Assembly: GCA_030062745.1 (NCBI GenBank)
Contig: CP099841.1
Location: 2,108,001-2,172,000, forward strand
Origin: Capitulum mitella
Lineage: Eukaryota > Arthropoda > Thecostraca > Pollicipedomorpha > Pollicipedidae
DNA length: 64,000 nt
Direction of reading: 5' to 3'
Below are positions 12,306 to 22,406 of this stretch, piece by piece (the first letter of the stretch is position 1; the number at the start of each line of letters is the position of its first letter). A model generated the notes under the pieces. It worked only from the letters and a program-made list of their open reading frames with translations, had not been told where the DNA came from and ran no database searches. Position numbers and translations under genes: made by a program.

Positions 12306-15300
12306 GGGGAGAGTGGGGTAAAGCGCACACCTTAAGGAAAAACGGCAATATCATATGTGGTCGCAATGCTGCAAAGGAATGAAGGGTACGGTAAGAAACT
12401 CTGATACATTGGCTAACTGTTGTTAAACACCTGCTTTGAAGGAATGATTCTAAAATAGATTAAAATCGTTATTGCCAAAGCGGTTTAAAATGGCGCTTTA
12501 CCCCCTATATGGGGTAAAGCGCCCGCTGGTGTGGGGCAAAACGCCCCCAACCAAAGCTCCGCCATAACCGCGAGATTCTGTACCTTACCCCGATATCATT
12601 TCTTTAAAAGGGTGAATGAGCAGTCACCATCTGTGTTGTTATTCCGAGCACACGTTTGCCAGCAAAACAAAGGAGTTATGAACCCGACGCGTGAGCAGTA
12701 GCACATCAGTAACTCTAGGCATCTCAAAACGGAAAGATCACCTAACTTGGACCTCTTCGATATCGAAAACCGGGGAATTCAGCAATGATTTTATTTTGAT
12801 TGCAAAATTTACTGTTATCGACGCCGCGTCGGCAACAGAAGAAAGACAAACCTGTTCTGTGTTGGCAAAATTGCACGCCTTTAAGTCATCCAGACGTAAC
12901 AGTGTGTATTTTTTGACAAAAGGTCTATCAGCAGGCATTTCTTGCAAAATAAACTTGCTAGAATACATACGTGCACGTAGAAACAAGGCCTGTACCCTTC
13001 AACTGCAGAAACGGAATGCCCAAAGGTTCTTCGCTCGCTACAACCTGAGAGGACAAGAACTCAATGTCGCGTTCCTCAGAAATGTACCAACGTATCTACC
13101 AAACAGAATCGTGGCTTCCCGCTGCCATCCGCCAGTCTTCAATCGTATATCACCGAAGAAGGACTGCCATATAAACGAAGAAATGTTAAGTTTTAGAACA
13201 AAATCGACCATGTTGTTTGCATGAGTGACTTCCACTGGTGGTTACAGCTGCTTTTGCAGGTTTAACGGCAGAAGTCACAGACGACTTCTGCTTTTCGTCT
13301 GCATCTGTGCACGGCTCGCAAGCCCAGGAGCTGCACTCCGTGCATTGGATCCAGCGCTCACAAGAACGCCTAAAGAGCATGCCACAGAGGAAGCAAGTGA
13401 TATCGTCACTCTTCTAGTTGCGAACTGTGCTTTCCTTGGCTTTCTTCTTCACTAATGGCACTTTCTTCTTCTCCTCGAGACGCCTCTTGTATGATGAAGA
13501 CGTGAGGAGTTCGGACTTCTCCGCCTTCCTCGTTCTCGTTCTGACCGCTGCTTTGACTGGCGAAAAGATGTCAGCTAAGCCTGAAGCTGAGGTGCTAGGC
13601 ATAGCCATTGACGCACAGAGCCCCGGGGCCTGCTCACAGGTCCTCTTCTCTGCACTGCTCGTAGTCGCCGAGTCTTGTACGGCATGCGCTGTTGCCTCAG
13701 CTTGCTGTCCTAAGACGATAAAATTGCTGCTGTTGGAAGCGTCCTGCTCTGTCTGGACGGCAGAAGACGTCCTAGTTTGTTGCGCACAAACACCCTTGGG
13801 ACCATCCGGACAGTGGGGATCTTCCTCTTCAGTTAGCATGGACGGAGCTAAGTCTTCGTCGATGAAGATGCTAGTGTCCAGGGGCCACAAACCCGTACAC
13901 CGGAACCCGCTGATAGCTTTCTCGATGGTGGCAGCTTTGCTGTAGGCAGCGCAGAAGATTTTCGCGACCTAGTCCTAGTAGTCCGTAATGCGCTTGCCAG
14001 GATGGCAGTGCATCCAACAATCTGCAGCAGTGTTGTAGGCACTTTTCAGTGCCTTGTAGATACTTGCGTCCAATGGCTGCATGCGATGGGTACAGTGAGG
14101 CGGAAGAGTAATTAATCATTACGATTCCGTGCTCTCTGACATAGTCGACTGCGACTAGTGACTTGTGGCTCTGGTGTCCACCTATAATGAGGATGTGTTT
14201 TCCTCTTCACTGGGTTTCACGACGCTTGCGAAGTGCCTGAGCCACATCAAGAACGAATCGCAATCCATCCAGCCGGAGGGTGTTACTGTGGCTATGAACC
14301 AGGCGGAGCACCTTTTGAGAGTGTTTCTACCATCCTCTTGCGCTGATAAATCAGCACGGGTGGGACGTACTGGCCGCACGCATTGACGGCGCACATGACT
14401 GTCACCGTCCTACCTTTCTCTGCGCTAATTACCTTGCCCACTCGGCGTTGTCCCCTGGTAGCCAACACAGAGTCTGGTTGCTGTACCGTCGTCAGTCCTG
14501 TCTCATAAGCCTTCCATATTCGCATCGGGCTCGCCTTGCACGCGTCGAGCTGTTCTCCGTAGATGTCAAATTATGGGCGGTTGAATCTTACAGCTAGAAG
14601 CCAAACTGGTCGCCTTAGGCTTCCGGATAGAGAGATCAGGATGGCGTTGAAGGAAACAACGTAGCCAGTCTCGCCCGGCCATCTTCTGCTCCATGTTAAA
14701 TCCGTGAGTGATGCCTTGCATCTGGGCGAGCTCGTAAGCAAGGCGCCGGACATCGGTAGTCGTTAGACCAAAGAATGTCTTCTCCATGTCCAAAATGTAA
14801 TTTTTAAGCTTCTCCTCAAATGCTTCATTGATGTCTGGCCTGAAACGTCCCAGCTTCGGACGTCCTGGAGATCGGACAACCTTGTCTCTATGGCGGCGGA
14901 GCGTCCTGCGAGGGAAGCTGTATCGGGTCGACACGCTTTTCAGCTTTTCACCGTTTCCTAGAGCAGTCAACGCAGCTTGTAGACTTTCAGTACTATAGCT
15001 TGCCCACGTAGTCTTCCTTACGTATTTTCGAGGTATGATATCTGCAACAGTACACCCCTGATATCACTGAAAGTTGGTGCATCAGTACAAATCAGCGCAG
15101 CCCTTATGCGTATCATTATACGCGAGGGGAGGGGCAGTATCATCCTGTACTAGGGTGAAGGTGATAGCTCTCACCAGTCTGCGTCACGTCATGCATTATT
15201 GTATTAGTAAAAAACAAGACCATACTTTGAAGCGGGGAGAGGGGGAAACAGTGTACTGACCTTCTACCCCTCGGTCAGTTTTGTCATAGTTACTTTCGCT

Positions 15301-15830
15301 CCATTGCCAACCAAGCACAGATTCTAACTCTTGACTTCCGGAATGCATATATGCAAGGATGTTTTTTTTTATTTGCATGAATGTGGGGTAAAGCGCCCAT
15401 CTAAGTGCGGTTAAAACGCCTACTGGGCGCTGTACCCCAACCCTGGGGGTGGGCGCTTTGTCTACAGGCGCCATTTGCAATTATTTCAAACGTGTCAGGA
15501 TGGCGAGACAATCACGACGCAAATAGATCATACCATACACATGCTCTTACACAAGGCTTTTTGCCACAATATGTTGCTATACGTAAGCTAACGGCCAGAT
15601 ACACACAAACGTGATCTTAACGTCTGTATTTTTGACATCGTAACGTACGAAAACAAACATCGCTTCGCCGTAACTACCTCAAACTCACCAGGTGCACCAA
15701 AATCCTCCCCGCCGCCTTTCCGAAAACCTTCTGCTTATCAAGAATTCTAAAATGGGGGTACGTCGTTTAGTTTCGCCGCTAGATGGTGGTGGGCGCTTTA
15801 CCCAAGTGGGCGCCTTACCCCACTCTCCCC
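12306..15830 (-). mobile_element. Tigger/pogo-type DNA transposon, 3.5 kb, inserted in a TA microsatellite
   Basis: The left end begins GGGGAGAGTGGGGTAA at 12306 and the right end is its reverse complement ending at 15830. Both sides are flanked by TA inside TATATA runs, the TA duplication expected of Tc1/mariner-pogo elements. Subterminal repeats of GGGGTAAAGCGCCC and relatives occur near 12508-12551, 15385-15470 and 15789-15815, in both orientations. The interior encodes a broken transposase on the minus strand (13186-14970). A plus-strand open frame at 12691-13224 inside the element has no recognisable domain. Confidence 0.9.
13186..14970 (-). pseudogene. Tigger/pogo-family transposase, frameshifted and catalytically dead
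   Basis: Read on the minus strand. The N-terminal part (14970-14566) has a psq-type helix-turn-helix and a CENP-B-type DNA-binding domain (KTFFGLTTTDVRRLAYELA, then AGRDWLRCFLQRHP). The DDE domain follows in pieces. At 14530-14292 comes ETGLTTVQ and GQRRVGKVISAEKGRTVTV, but the expected Asp just before ETG is Tyr (codon 14505-14507). At 14190-14107 HILIIGGHQSH has Gly (14180-14182) where the second Asp is expected. The frame then shifts, and HRMQPLDAS (about 14062-14090) retains the third acidic residue. KAATIEKAISGF and GLWPLD follow near 13880-13960. A PHD-like Cys/Trp C-terminus (WIQCTECSSWACEPC) ends it near 13320. At least three frame changes and in-frame stops make it a pseudogene. Confidence 0.88.

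Positions 15831-15892
<62 letters not shown>
15831..15892. repeat. (TA)n microsatellite
   Basis: A TA run beginning exactly at the right end of the Tigger-type element. Together with the TA run at 12294-12305 it looks like one microsatellite split by the insertion. Confidence 0.95.
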
Positions 15893-15895
<3 letters not shown>

Positions 15896-18062
15896 ATAAA
15901 ACAGCTATTGTCTATTGTCCAAATGTCCATTGGTCAAAACAAAGTGGTCCAAAGCCGATGAGAGCCCACATCTGGGGAAGGTTCACTTGTCAGGCCCTCG
16001 GCTCGGTCCCCCTTCCTCCCAATCATTTACGCAAGACCACACCCTTGGAGGAGTATTTTCACCTACAAAGCTGTGAGATGGCTTGGGCTGACAAAGCGCG
16101 GCGGCCCTTTGGATGCATTTTTTAAGGTGTCCGGCACATACGCTGGCGAAGGGCGAGTGTGCGAGCCTAAAATCACACGGGCAGTGTTATACTGGACGTA
16201 AAGGCTTTTGGCCTTTTCAGGCGACTACCGATGCGATACCCAGGCGTGATGCCTTAATGACCGCGGGTACCGAATCTGATACCCACGTAACGACGTACCC
16301 TGCGATAGCGCCGACGTAGTTTTGGAGCCATGGTTACGAACAGTGACTACCCGCAGTCAAATGATTGGAGGATGGCGCCAATGCCGCCAGTCGCTTTGTT
16401 GGAAATTCGTACTTAAAAATAATCTAACGTATAAAACCTATGAGTTACAAAAATGGAGGAGACCAATAATGGCTTCACGGGCGAAGTTAGTGACCCTGCT
16501 GGCCCACTAGATTGTCCATTGTAGGTATTTGTTAATGTGATGTCGCCGACATTTTCTGTCTTCGGTGACTGTCTGGGCACCGTGGGTAGAAGAAGCTTCG
16601 CCCTCTTTTGCCCAGGGGCCAATTTCCGGGGCTTGGAAGCGATGCCGTCTCGGGCGGGCTACGATGGTGACCTTGAAGCGATTGAATCCAGCGCAGCCAA
16701 GCCCGCTACCACGTATTGCACTACACGTTGTACCGGCTAATTACAGACTTTTTCGGCAAAGCCAGTGCCGGGCGAGGCGAGCATGGAATGTCGAGAATTT
16801 ACATACGTACTTAGGAATGCAGTTGCATGCCTTCCTTCGTATTGGAATCCGCATTTGTTAAACAATCATTTGGAATAAGGAATGAAATTTGGACTTTTTT
16901 TATCAAATGAGCTGGAATTCGAATCATTCTTTTTTAAGAAAACAACGAATCGGAGTTGGGTTCATTCCGTTTCGGAAGCAAAAAAATTCGGAATTGGAAT
17001 TATTCCTTTCATTTTGTCAAATTCCAATACACTGGTGCCAAGGAACTCGAAGTGCTGTAAGAGAGGCACCTCAAGTCTTTTTGTTTAGCTTATTCACCTA
17101 ATCACCCAGTCTCCTTTTCGGGAAAATCGTATTTTGTGCCATTTTCCATGCGAAGGTAAACATATTGTATCTTTCATGAAATATTTCGGTACAGCAACGG
17201 TCGATGAACATAGACGAAATTGATAGGGGAGAACAAGACATCCTTAGTAACAGATTTTTACGGCCTTCTACGCCTATGCAGATTTTCTCGTTTGTAAAGG
17301 GACGAAGGCACCGCAACAAACAAAGTGTAACAGGGTTGTTGACTGCGGTGTTAAATACGTTTCTGTCCATGCATCTACTGAAGATGTGGTGTAAAATTCA
17401 ATTTCAGCTGAGGGACTCTGAAGACGGTTTATTTACGCGGCAACGAAAACTTGCGAAATACTCAATTTCATTTTATGGATTGAAAAAGTCTAAAATTCTC
17501 GAGCGGCCTCGGTGGAAATATCAAATGAGGACAAATGAGCTGGAAATCTGGAAATGCTATCAAAAGAGAAAGGACTTGTGGCTGATTCGATAATTACGAG
17601 CCATTTGAAACGGGAGGAATGCATCGTCTAGCAGCTTCGTTCAAACCTTAGTCTGTGAGCGAACACATTGGCGGGTATTAAACGAATTCCTCAACGTGTT
17701 TCCAGCTGACTTTATCCCGAGCCAGAGCGTATTCGGGAGCAGATTCTACCATGCTGAGAACAAAAAAGAAAAACTTTGATCATATCTTAGCTTAGCCAGT
17801 TTCTTGCCTCAGTCTGACATCGGGGAGATGACCACGTCCCTGTTTTGACATGCGCTGTCTCCACTATTCGCGAGGTTCTAGATCGGCTTAGTGTCAGCTT
17901 CCGAGACATGTTTGGCCGGAGGCGCGAAACGTGACATACTTTCGATGTCTTGCTATGAGGCGATATCAGGAGCCAGTTCATTCTGCAGCCTTCTGTGTAA
18001 ATGTTTAAGGATTTTGATACGGTCCTGACGAGTACCTGACCATCGTGACAGAATGATATCAA
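15893..18062. other. No supported gene
   Basis: Short overlapping frames without domains. Contains the second GGAAT-rich repeat (16835-17050). Confidence 0.55.
16835..17050. repeat. GGAAT/ATTCC-rich dispersed repeat, copy 2
   Basis: Dense GGAAT and ATTCC words (for example ATTCGGAATTGGAATTATTCC spread over 16988-17008) and AATTCCAATAC at its right side, which matches the copy at 8640-8775 in reverse orientation. Confidence 0.45.
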
Positions 18063-18157
18063 AAGGGAGAGAGAGAGAGAGGGGGGAGAGGGGGGGAGAG
18101 AGAGAAAGAGGGAGAGGGGAAGGGAGAGGGAGAATGAGAGGGAGGGAGCAAAAAGGA
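18063..18157. repeat. Polypurine (GA/GGGA) tract
   Basis: About 95 bases of almost pure purine on the plus strand: GAGAGA runs interrupted by G-runs. Such mirror-like tracts can form H-DNA. Confidence 0.9.
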
Positions 18158-19404
18158 AATGGGAAAAATAGAGAAACCTAGTTAAGATAGATCAATACTG
18201 GCAGAAATGATCTTTCGGACCCAGGTAATGTTAACCATAAGCGACGTGGGTTTCCAGACACCCTGCCGGGCTGTCGACAGTGTTATCCTGCAAATCGGAG
18301 ACATCAGTCACCATTTTGTAAGCTGAGCACACACCGCCGTGTTAATGAACAAATGCTCATAAAAGTCATGCTCCGGCACTTGTTAGTCACTGTAATGCAT
18401 CGCTATAGCTTGTCGCCATGTCATTAGCGAATGTAAGCTCGAAAAATGTCATTATCCGACATTCAGTAGCATAACGAGCGAGCATGCTTCACGGTTTCTC
18501 GCGCTGAGGGACATTCCAGTTTGTCTGCGAAATGTTTGAGGTTCCTGTCGAACACACCCTCGGCGGAGCCACCGTCTGGCGGAACCGGACGGGCTGCGGG
18601 CCACTTCCTGACGTGACTGGTCGCCGGTGACGCGTCCGGCGATTTCATGGCATTCTCCGCGCGCGTCCGGCCCTTCTCTCGGGCCCCTGGCGGGCGAAAT
18701 GTCAGCCGGGTTCGCCGCAGCGCAGCGCTGATGGCGATGGACCTCGGCGTCCCACGTCGCGCCAGCCCCGCCGGCGGCAGCCGCCCGGCAGACGGGGCGT
18801 CTGACCCTCTGACCGTCTGGAGGAGGCTGGGAGCGGGGCGGGGAGGCGCCCCTCCTGCCGCCGTCACCTGAGGGCAGCCGGTTACGCCACGATCGGGAGG
18901 GTCCGGCCGGTGCTCTAAGGCCGGTCCTTACGCCACGGCGTGACTCTTGTCAAATGTCGCTGCGGCAATTCCAACATGCTTTTCTGAGTGGCAGAACACT
19001 GCACCTTCACATCACAGAGGTCACGGGATATGTTGCTAGCGTGAGCCAGCTGCACTTTGTGCAATGAGCTTTACAGCAAACTGCGCATGCCGAATTTATA
19101 TGACAGTAATGGATTGCCTGTCGGCCAAACGTCGGCAAATAAGGAACAAATGCAGACAAACTTTGCTTCCTGGGTTTGTGGACGCCACATGACCACGTAG
19201 TAGGAGCGTTCTATGCACAATCACACCCCTCCCCCCCACACACGCTAACCGGGTTTGATCTACCCTTGATCATAGTTGTCGCAAGAGTTTGGCCCGTGCC
19301 GATATTTTGGCGTTTCGTTTGGGCGGCCGAGCATAGACTGCTTACTCTCCTCTAGAAATTCCAATTTGTTGTCTTTTTATCGCTGAGAATAATTTAAATA
19401 GCAG
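18158..19404. other. No supported gene; GC-rich patch at 18550-18900
   Basis: The GC-rich patch keeps a 134-codon minus frame (18867-18463) and shorter plus frames open. None has a recognised domain or splice context. The remainder is unremarkable. Confidence 0.5.
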
Positions 19405-19733
19405 TTAACCCTATTCCCGGCAGGGGGGGCGGAATCCGCCCCCCCTCGGGTTTTTTGCTTGCCAATTCCAGGCTTTTTAACGCAACTTCACGAAACTTGG
19501 TGACTTTTCCTAGCTATTTTTTCTAAGCGCCGTGACAAAATTTCGAAATTCTATTTTGCTCAGGGGCGGAGCCAGGCAACGTTTTTGGGAGGAACCTCAG
19601 GTCATTTTTGGCCATGTTGAGGGTAAAAGGAAAATGTCTGCCAAAAACAGAGTTTTTAAGATAGAACTTAAAACTTTATATGAATGTATAGCTAAATAGT
19701 TGGGCAATTTGCATATGTAACTTTGTTTATCTG

Positions 19734-19763
19734 AGGTCACGTTACAAGGTCAGATCAAGGTCA
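19734..19763 (+). promoter_or_regulatory. AGGTCA half-site cluster with an extended TCAAGGTCA site
   Basis: AGGTCA at 19734-19739, 19747-19752 and 19758-19763. The last is TCAAGGTCA, the extended monomer site of FTZ-F1/ERR-type receptors. Spacings are 7 and 5. The motif is observed; receptor binding is inference. Confidence 0.5.
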
Positions 19764-20037
19764 AAAGTCAAAATTTGTTTTTTCGCAATAATTTCGGCGC
19801 CGTTCTTTCAAATGCCAAACCCGGAATATATGTAACGTAGAAAGGCGCCCTCTACTTGTGTACCAAGTTTCAGCTTGATATCAGGTTGGGTCACGGAGAT
19901 ATGACCTAAAATGTCAGCGCGCGTACCCTATATCGCAAAAGCCAAAAAATGAATTTTTGGGAATAGAGTGAATTCAATCGATTAAAAACGTTTACAGATA
20001 ATATTGAATGCACACGACATCATTCCAGGTGACCCCA

Positions 20038-20070
20038 AGGTCACTGGAGGTCATTTAAGGTCAAAGGTCA
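20038..20070 (+). promoter_or_regulatory. Tandem array of four AGGTCA half-sites (DR4-DR4-DR1)
   Basis: AGGTCA at 20038-20043, 20048-20053, 20058-20063 and 20065-20070 gives spacers of 4, 4 and 1. The same array recurs at 47231-47263 and, inverted, at 9655-9688. DR1 is the classical site of RXR/USP, HNF4 and COUP-TF type receptors. No binding evidence exists here beyond the motif. Confidence 0.55.
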
Positions 20071-20624
20071 CAAGTTGATGTGAAGAACGTGTGACCATGA
20101 CAGTTCCCCCTTTTTTATGTCCCTGGCAACGCCTATGCTAACATTATACAAACATTGTAATGCGATTTGTACTTCTTTAGCATAACATGACTAGCAGAAG
20201 CTAAAAAAGTGTTTTGGCCTCTTTTGTTCATTCCGTTATTAGAAAACTAATCCCCCTATTTTTGAAACCCTGTGAACGCCCATGAATTTTCTCAAAATTA
20301 CAAATTTGCATACCCATGGTAAAAGCCCTATCCATAATCTCTCGTTTCATGCCAGTTTCATCGAAATCGGTCCATAAACGACGGAGTTATAAGAAGTAAA
20401 AAAGTACCCGCCATTTTGACATTTTTGGCCCCCTGTATCCACAAATTTCAAAATTTTGAAAATTTCTTTTTATAAAAATGTAGTTCACGTCACGGCAAAT
20501 CGATTGCCGTTTGTTGCGATGAAATCGGATAATTAGTTCTCGAGATCTCAGGGAGGGGGGGCCGAATCCGCCCCCCCCTGCCGGGAATCGGCCATACCGT
20601 CTAGCCCTCCGGGAATAGGGTTAA

Positions 20625-21088
20625 GTGAGTGACATGCGATGTGGGTATGGCTGCTTTTGGTTATAGATTCCTTTTGGAAAGCTCTTTCCCATACAGTGGA
20701 GAACGGATGCCCTCAAAGGTTTGTGGCCTAACATTAAACCATTAAACACTAGCTACATGGATGCTGTGATCCATTAACCCCACAGCTGCTGTGGTATGCC
20801 GCCATTTCCCACGTGCTGGGGTAGTATGTCAGATCCTCTATTCAACAACGCCGCAACCAGTTTTGCGATTTGGCTGATTCGAACGGTAACGGATTGGCCT
20901 TGATAATACGACCTCAGTTATATTACCGTTTTGAGCCTCAAAATAGAACGTGACGTCAAAAGCCAGCATATGACCCAATTGGGGATACCGTTTCCTTTTG
21001 CACAAATCCAAAATTGCATGCAGCCTAAAGCCAATATACATGTAAACGTGTGAATAATTACCAATACGCGTCTGTCTCAGAAAATGGG
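20625..21088. other. No supported gene
   Basis: Short unique segment between two transposons. A 67-codon minus frame at 20838-21041 has no recognised domain. Confidence 0.6.
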
Positions 21089-21090
21089 TA

Positions 21091-22404
21091 GGGGAAGGTG
21101 GGGTAAGACGGACCAGCTAAGGTTTGAAGTCACATTTCTCGCTACCATGCTATCCAACCTCACATTGTTCATAGTCTTCTGAATGTTGATTCTTCCCTCT
21201 TTTGATACGTGCAGACGCTGGATTTGAAATTCAAGAAATTTAGGTGGTGCTTGCTCTTAAAGGGGGACGAGTCAAAATCAGCGACAAGAAAAAACGCGGG
21301 GTAAGATGGACCACAAGTGGTCCGTCTTACCCCAGCAGTGCCTGCTATCCATTTATGTTTGTATAACTTCTATACTCTTGTAAACCAAAGGAAAAAGAGC
21401 GATAAAATAACGTATATAAATATAAATATATAAATAACGTATATAAATATAAATATAATAATGGCACACGAAGCGCCACCTCCGGATGCCTGCGCTGGAA
21501 TCCGGCCAACCAGTCTTTTCCGGCGAGACCGCTCTCCTTGTTGAAGTTGTGAGTTATGTTATTCTTTTCCGCCATATGAAAGGCCAGGTATCGCACGTCT
21601 TTGGTTGTTAGTCCGAAAAACTTGCTCTCCATCACAAGGATGTGGTTTACCAGCTCCTTCTCCTGAGCTGGGCTAAACACAGTCATCCTGGAGCCTAACA
21701 GCTTATCAGTCCCCTTGGCACATTTGTTTTGATTTTTCACCCTTCGCTTCAGGGTTGTCCTGGGGACGCTGAATGCTCTGGCAGCTTTCAAAAAACCCAT
21801 CGATTTTGATTTCACAGCTTCAATGGCTAACGCCATTTTCTCCTCGTCCCAACTTCCACTATCGGTTTTATGCTCGTACTTGCGCGGCATCTGCAAAAAT
21901 ATTAAAAAATTAGCTTATTGAAATTTGTAGATACATAGGTACTTTAAACAAGTCACAGTGTTTTAGCGAGGTTTTGTATCTGTGGGGTAAAATGGACCAC
22001 CACGGGAAGACGGACCACTAGTGGTCCGTCTTACCCAAACCTAAATTTTGGAAACATCATGACGTAGATACTAAATAGCCCAACATTGCGAAAACTTGCC
22101 TGCCCTAACTTGTGCTTCTATCATTGCTCTTCACAGCAAAATACAAAGAAAGATTAATGATGCAAAAAACGCGTCTAAATTTAATCATTCTTAGACCTCT
22201 TACCTTAGATCAGCGGGACGAAAAATACCATTTTACTCAATAACTCAATATCCGTGCGTGCTGGAACCATTAGCCCAAGATGGCGACTGGCGCGAAGGAA
22301 AACAAAGGTAGTTAGTGTATAGTGTAGCAGATGGCAGCAGCGGTTCAGCCGGGAAGGCTGGTGGTTCGTCTTACCCCAGTGGGCCGTCTTACCCCACCTT
22401 CCCC
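21091..22404 (-). mobile_element. Internally deleted Tigger/pogo-type element
   Basis: The left end GGGGAAGGTGGGGTAAGACG starts at 21091 and its reverse complement ends at 22404, with TA on each side (21089-21090, 22405-22406). Only the N-terminal third of a transposase remains, so it is non-autonomous. Terminal-like motifs recur inside as palindromes at about 21299-21336 and 21983-22035 and as tandem copies at 22365-22404. Its terminal word differs from the element at 12306-15830 after GGGGTAA, so the two belong to different families of one superfamily. Confidence 0.88.
21470..21896 (-). pseudogene. Tigger/pogo transposase, N-terminal DNA-binding part only
   Basis: An intact frame starting MQMPRKYEHK at 21896. 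Residues 15-60 form a psq-type helix-turn-helix (AARAFSVPRTTLKRRV). Residues 75-140 are the CENP-B/Tc5-type domain (ESKFFGLTTKDVRYLAFHMA, GLAGKDWLAGFQRRHP). The reading then runs into an A/T-rich TATAAATA repeat and the DDE nuclease domain is absent. If expressed it could only bind DNA, possibly acting as a repressor; that is inference. Confidence 0.8.
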
Positions 22405-22406
22405 TA

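Larger units (their letters stand above)
19405..20624. mobile_element. Complete piggyBac-like non-autonomous TTAA element (reference copy)
   Basis: TTAA 19405-19408 and TTAA 20621-20624 bracket a 1212-bp element whose ends are inverted CCCTATTCCCGG repeats. Each end continues into a hairpin-forming G-run/C-run block (GGGGGGGCGGAATCCGCCCCCC at the left, similar at the right). TTAA duplication and CCCT-starting termini are hallmarks of the piggyBac superfamily. There is no transposase frame, so it must be mobilised in trans. Internal hexamer clusters lie at 19734-19763, 19888-19907 and 20031-20070. Confidence 0.85.

Noticed and set aside
12691-13224. 177-codon plus-strand frame inside the Tigger-type element
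   Set aside because: No domain is recognised and the known transposase runs on the other strand. An accessory gene cannot be excluded but is not supported.
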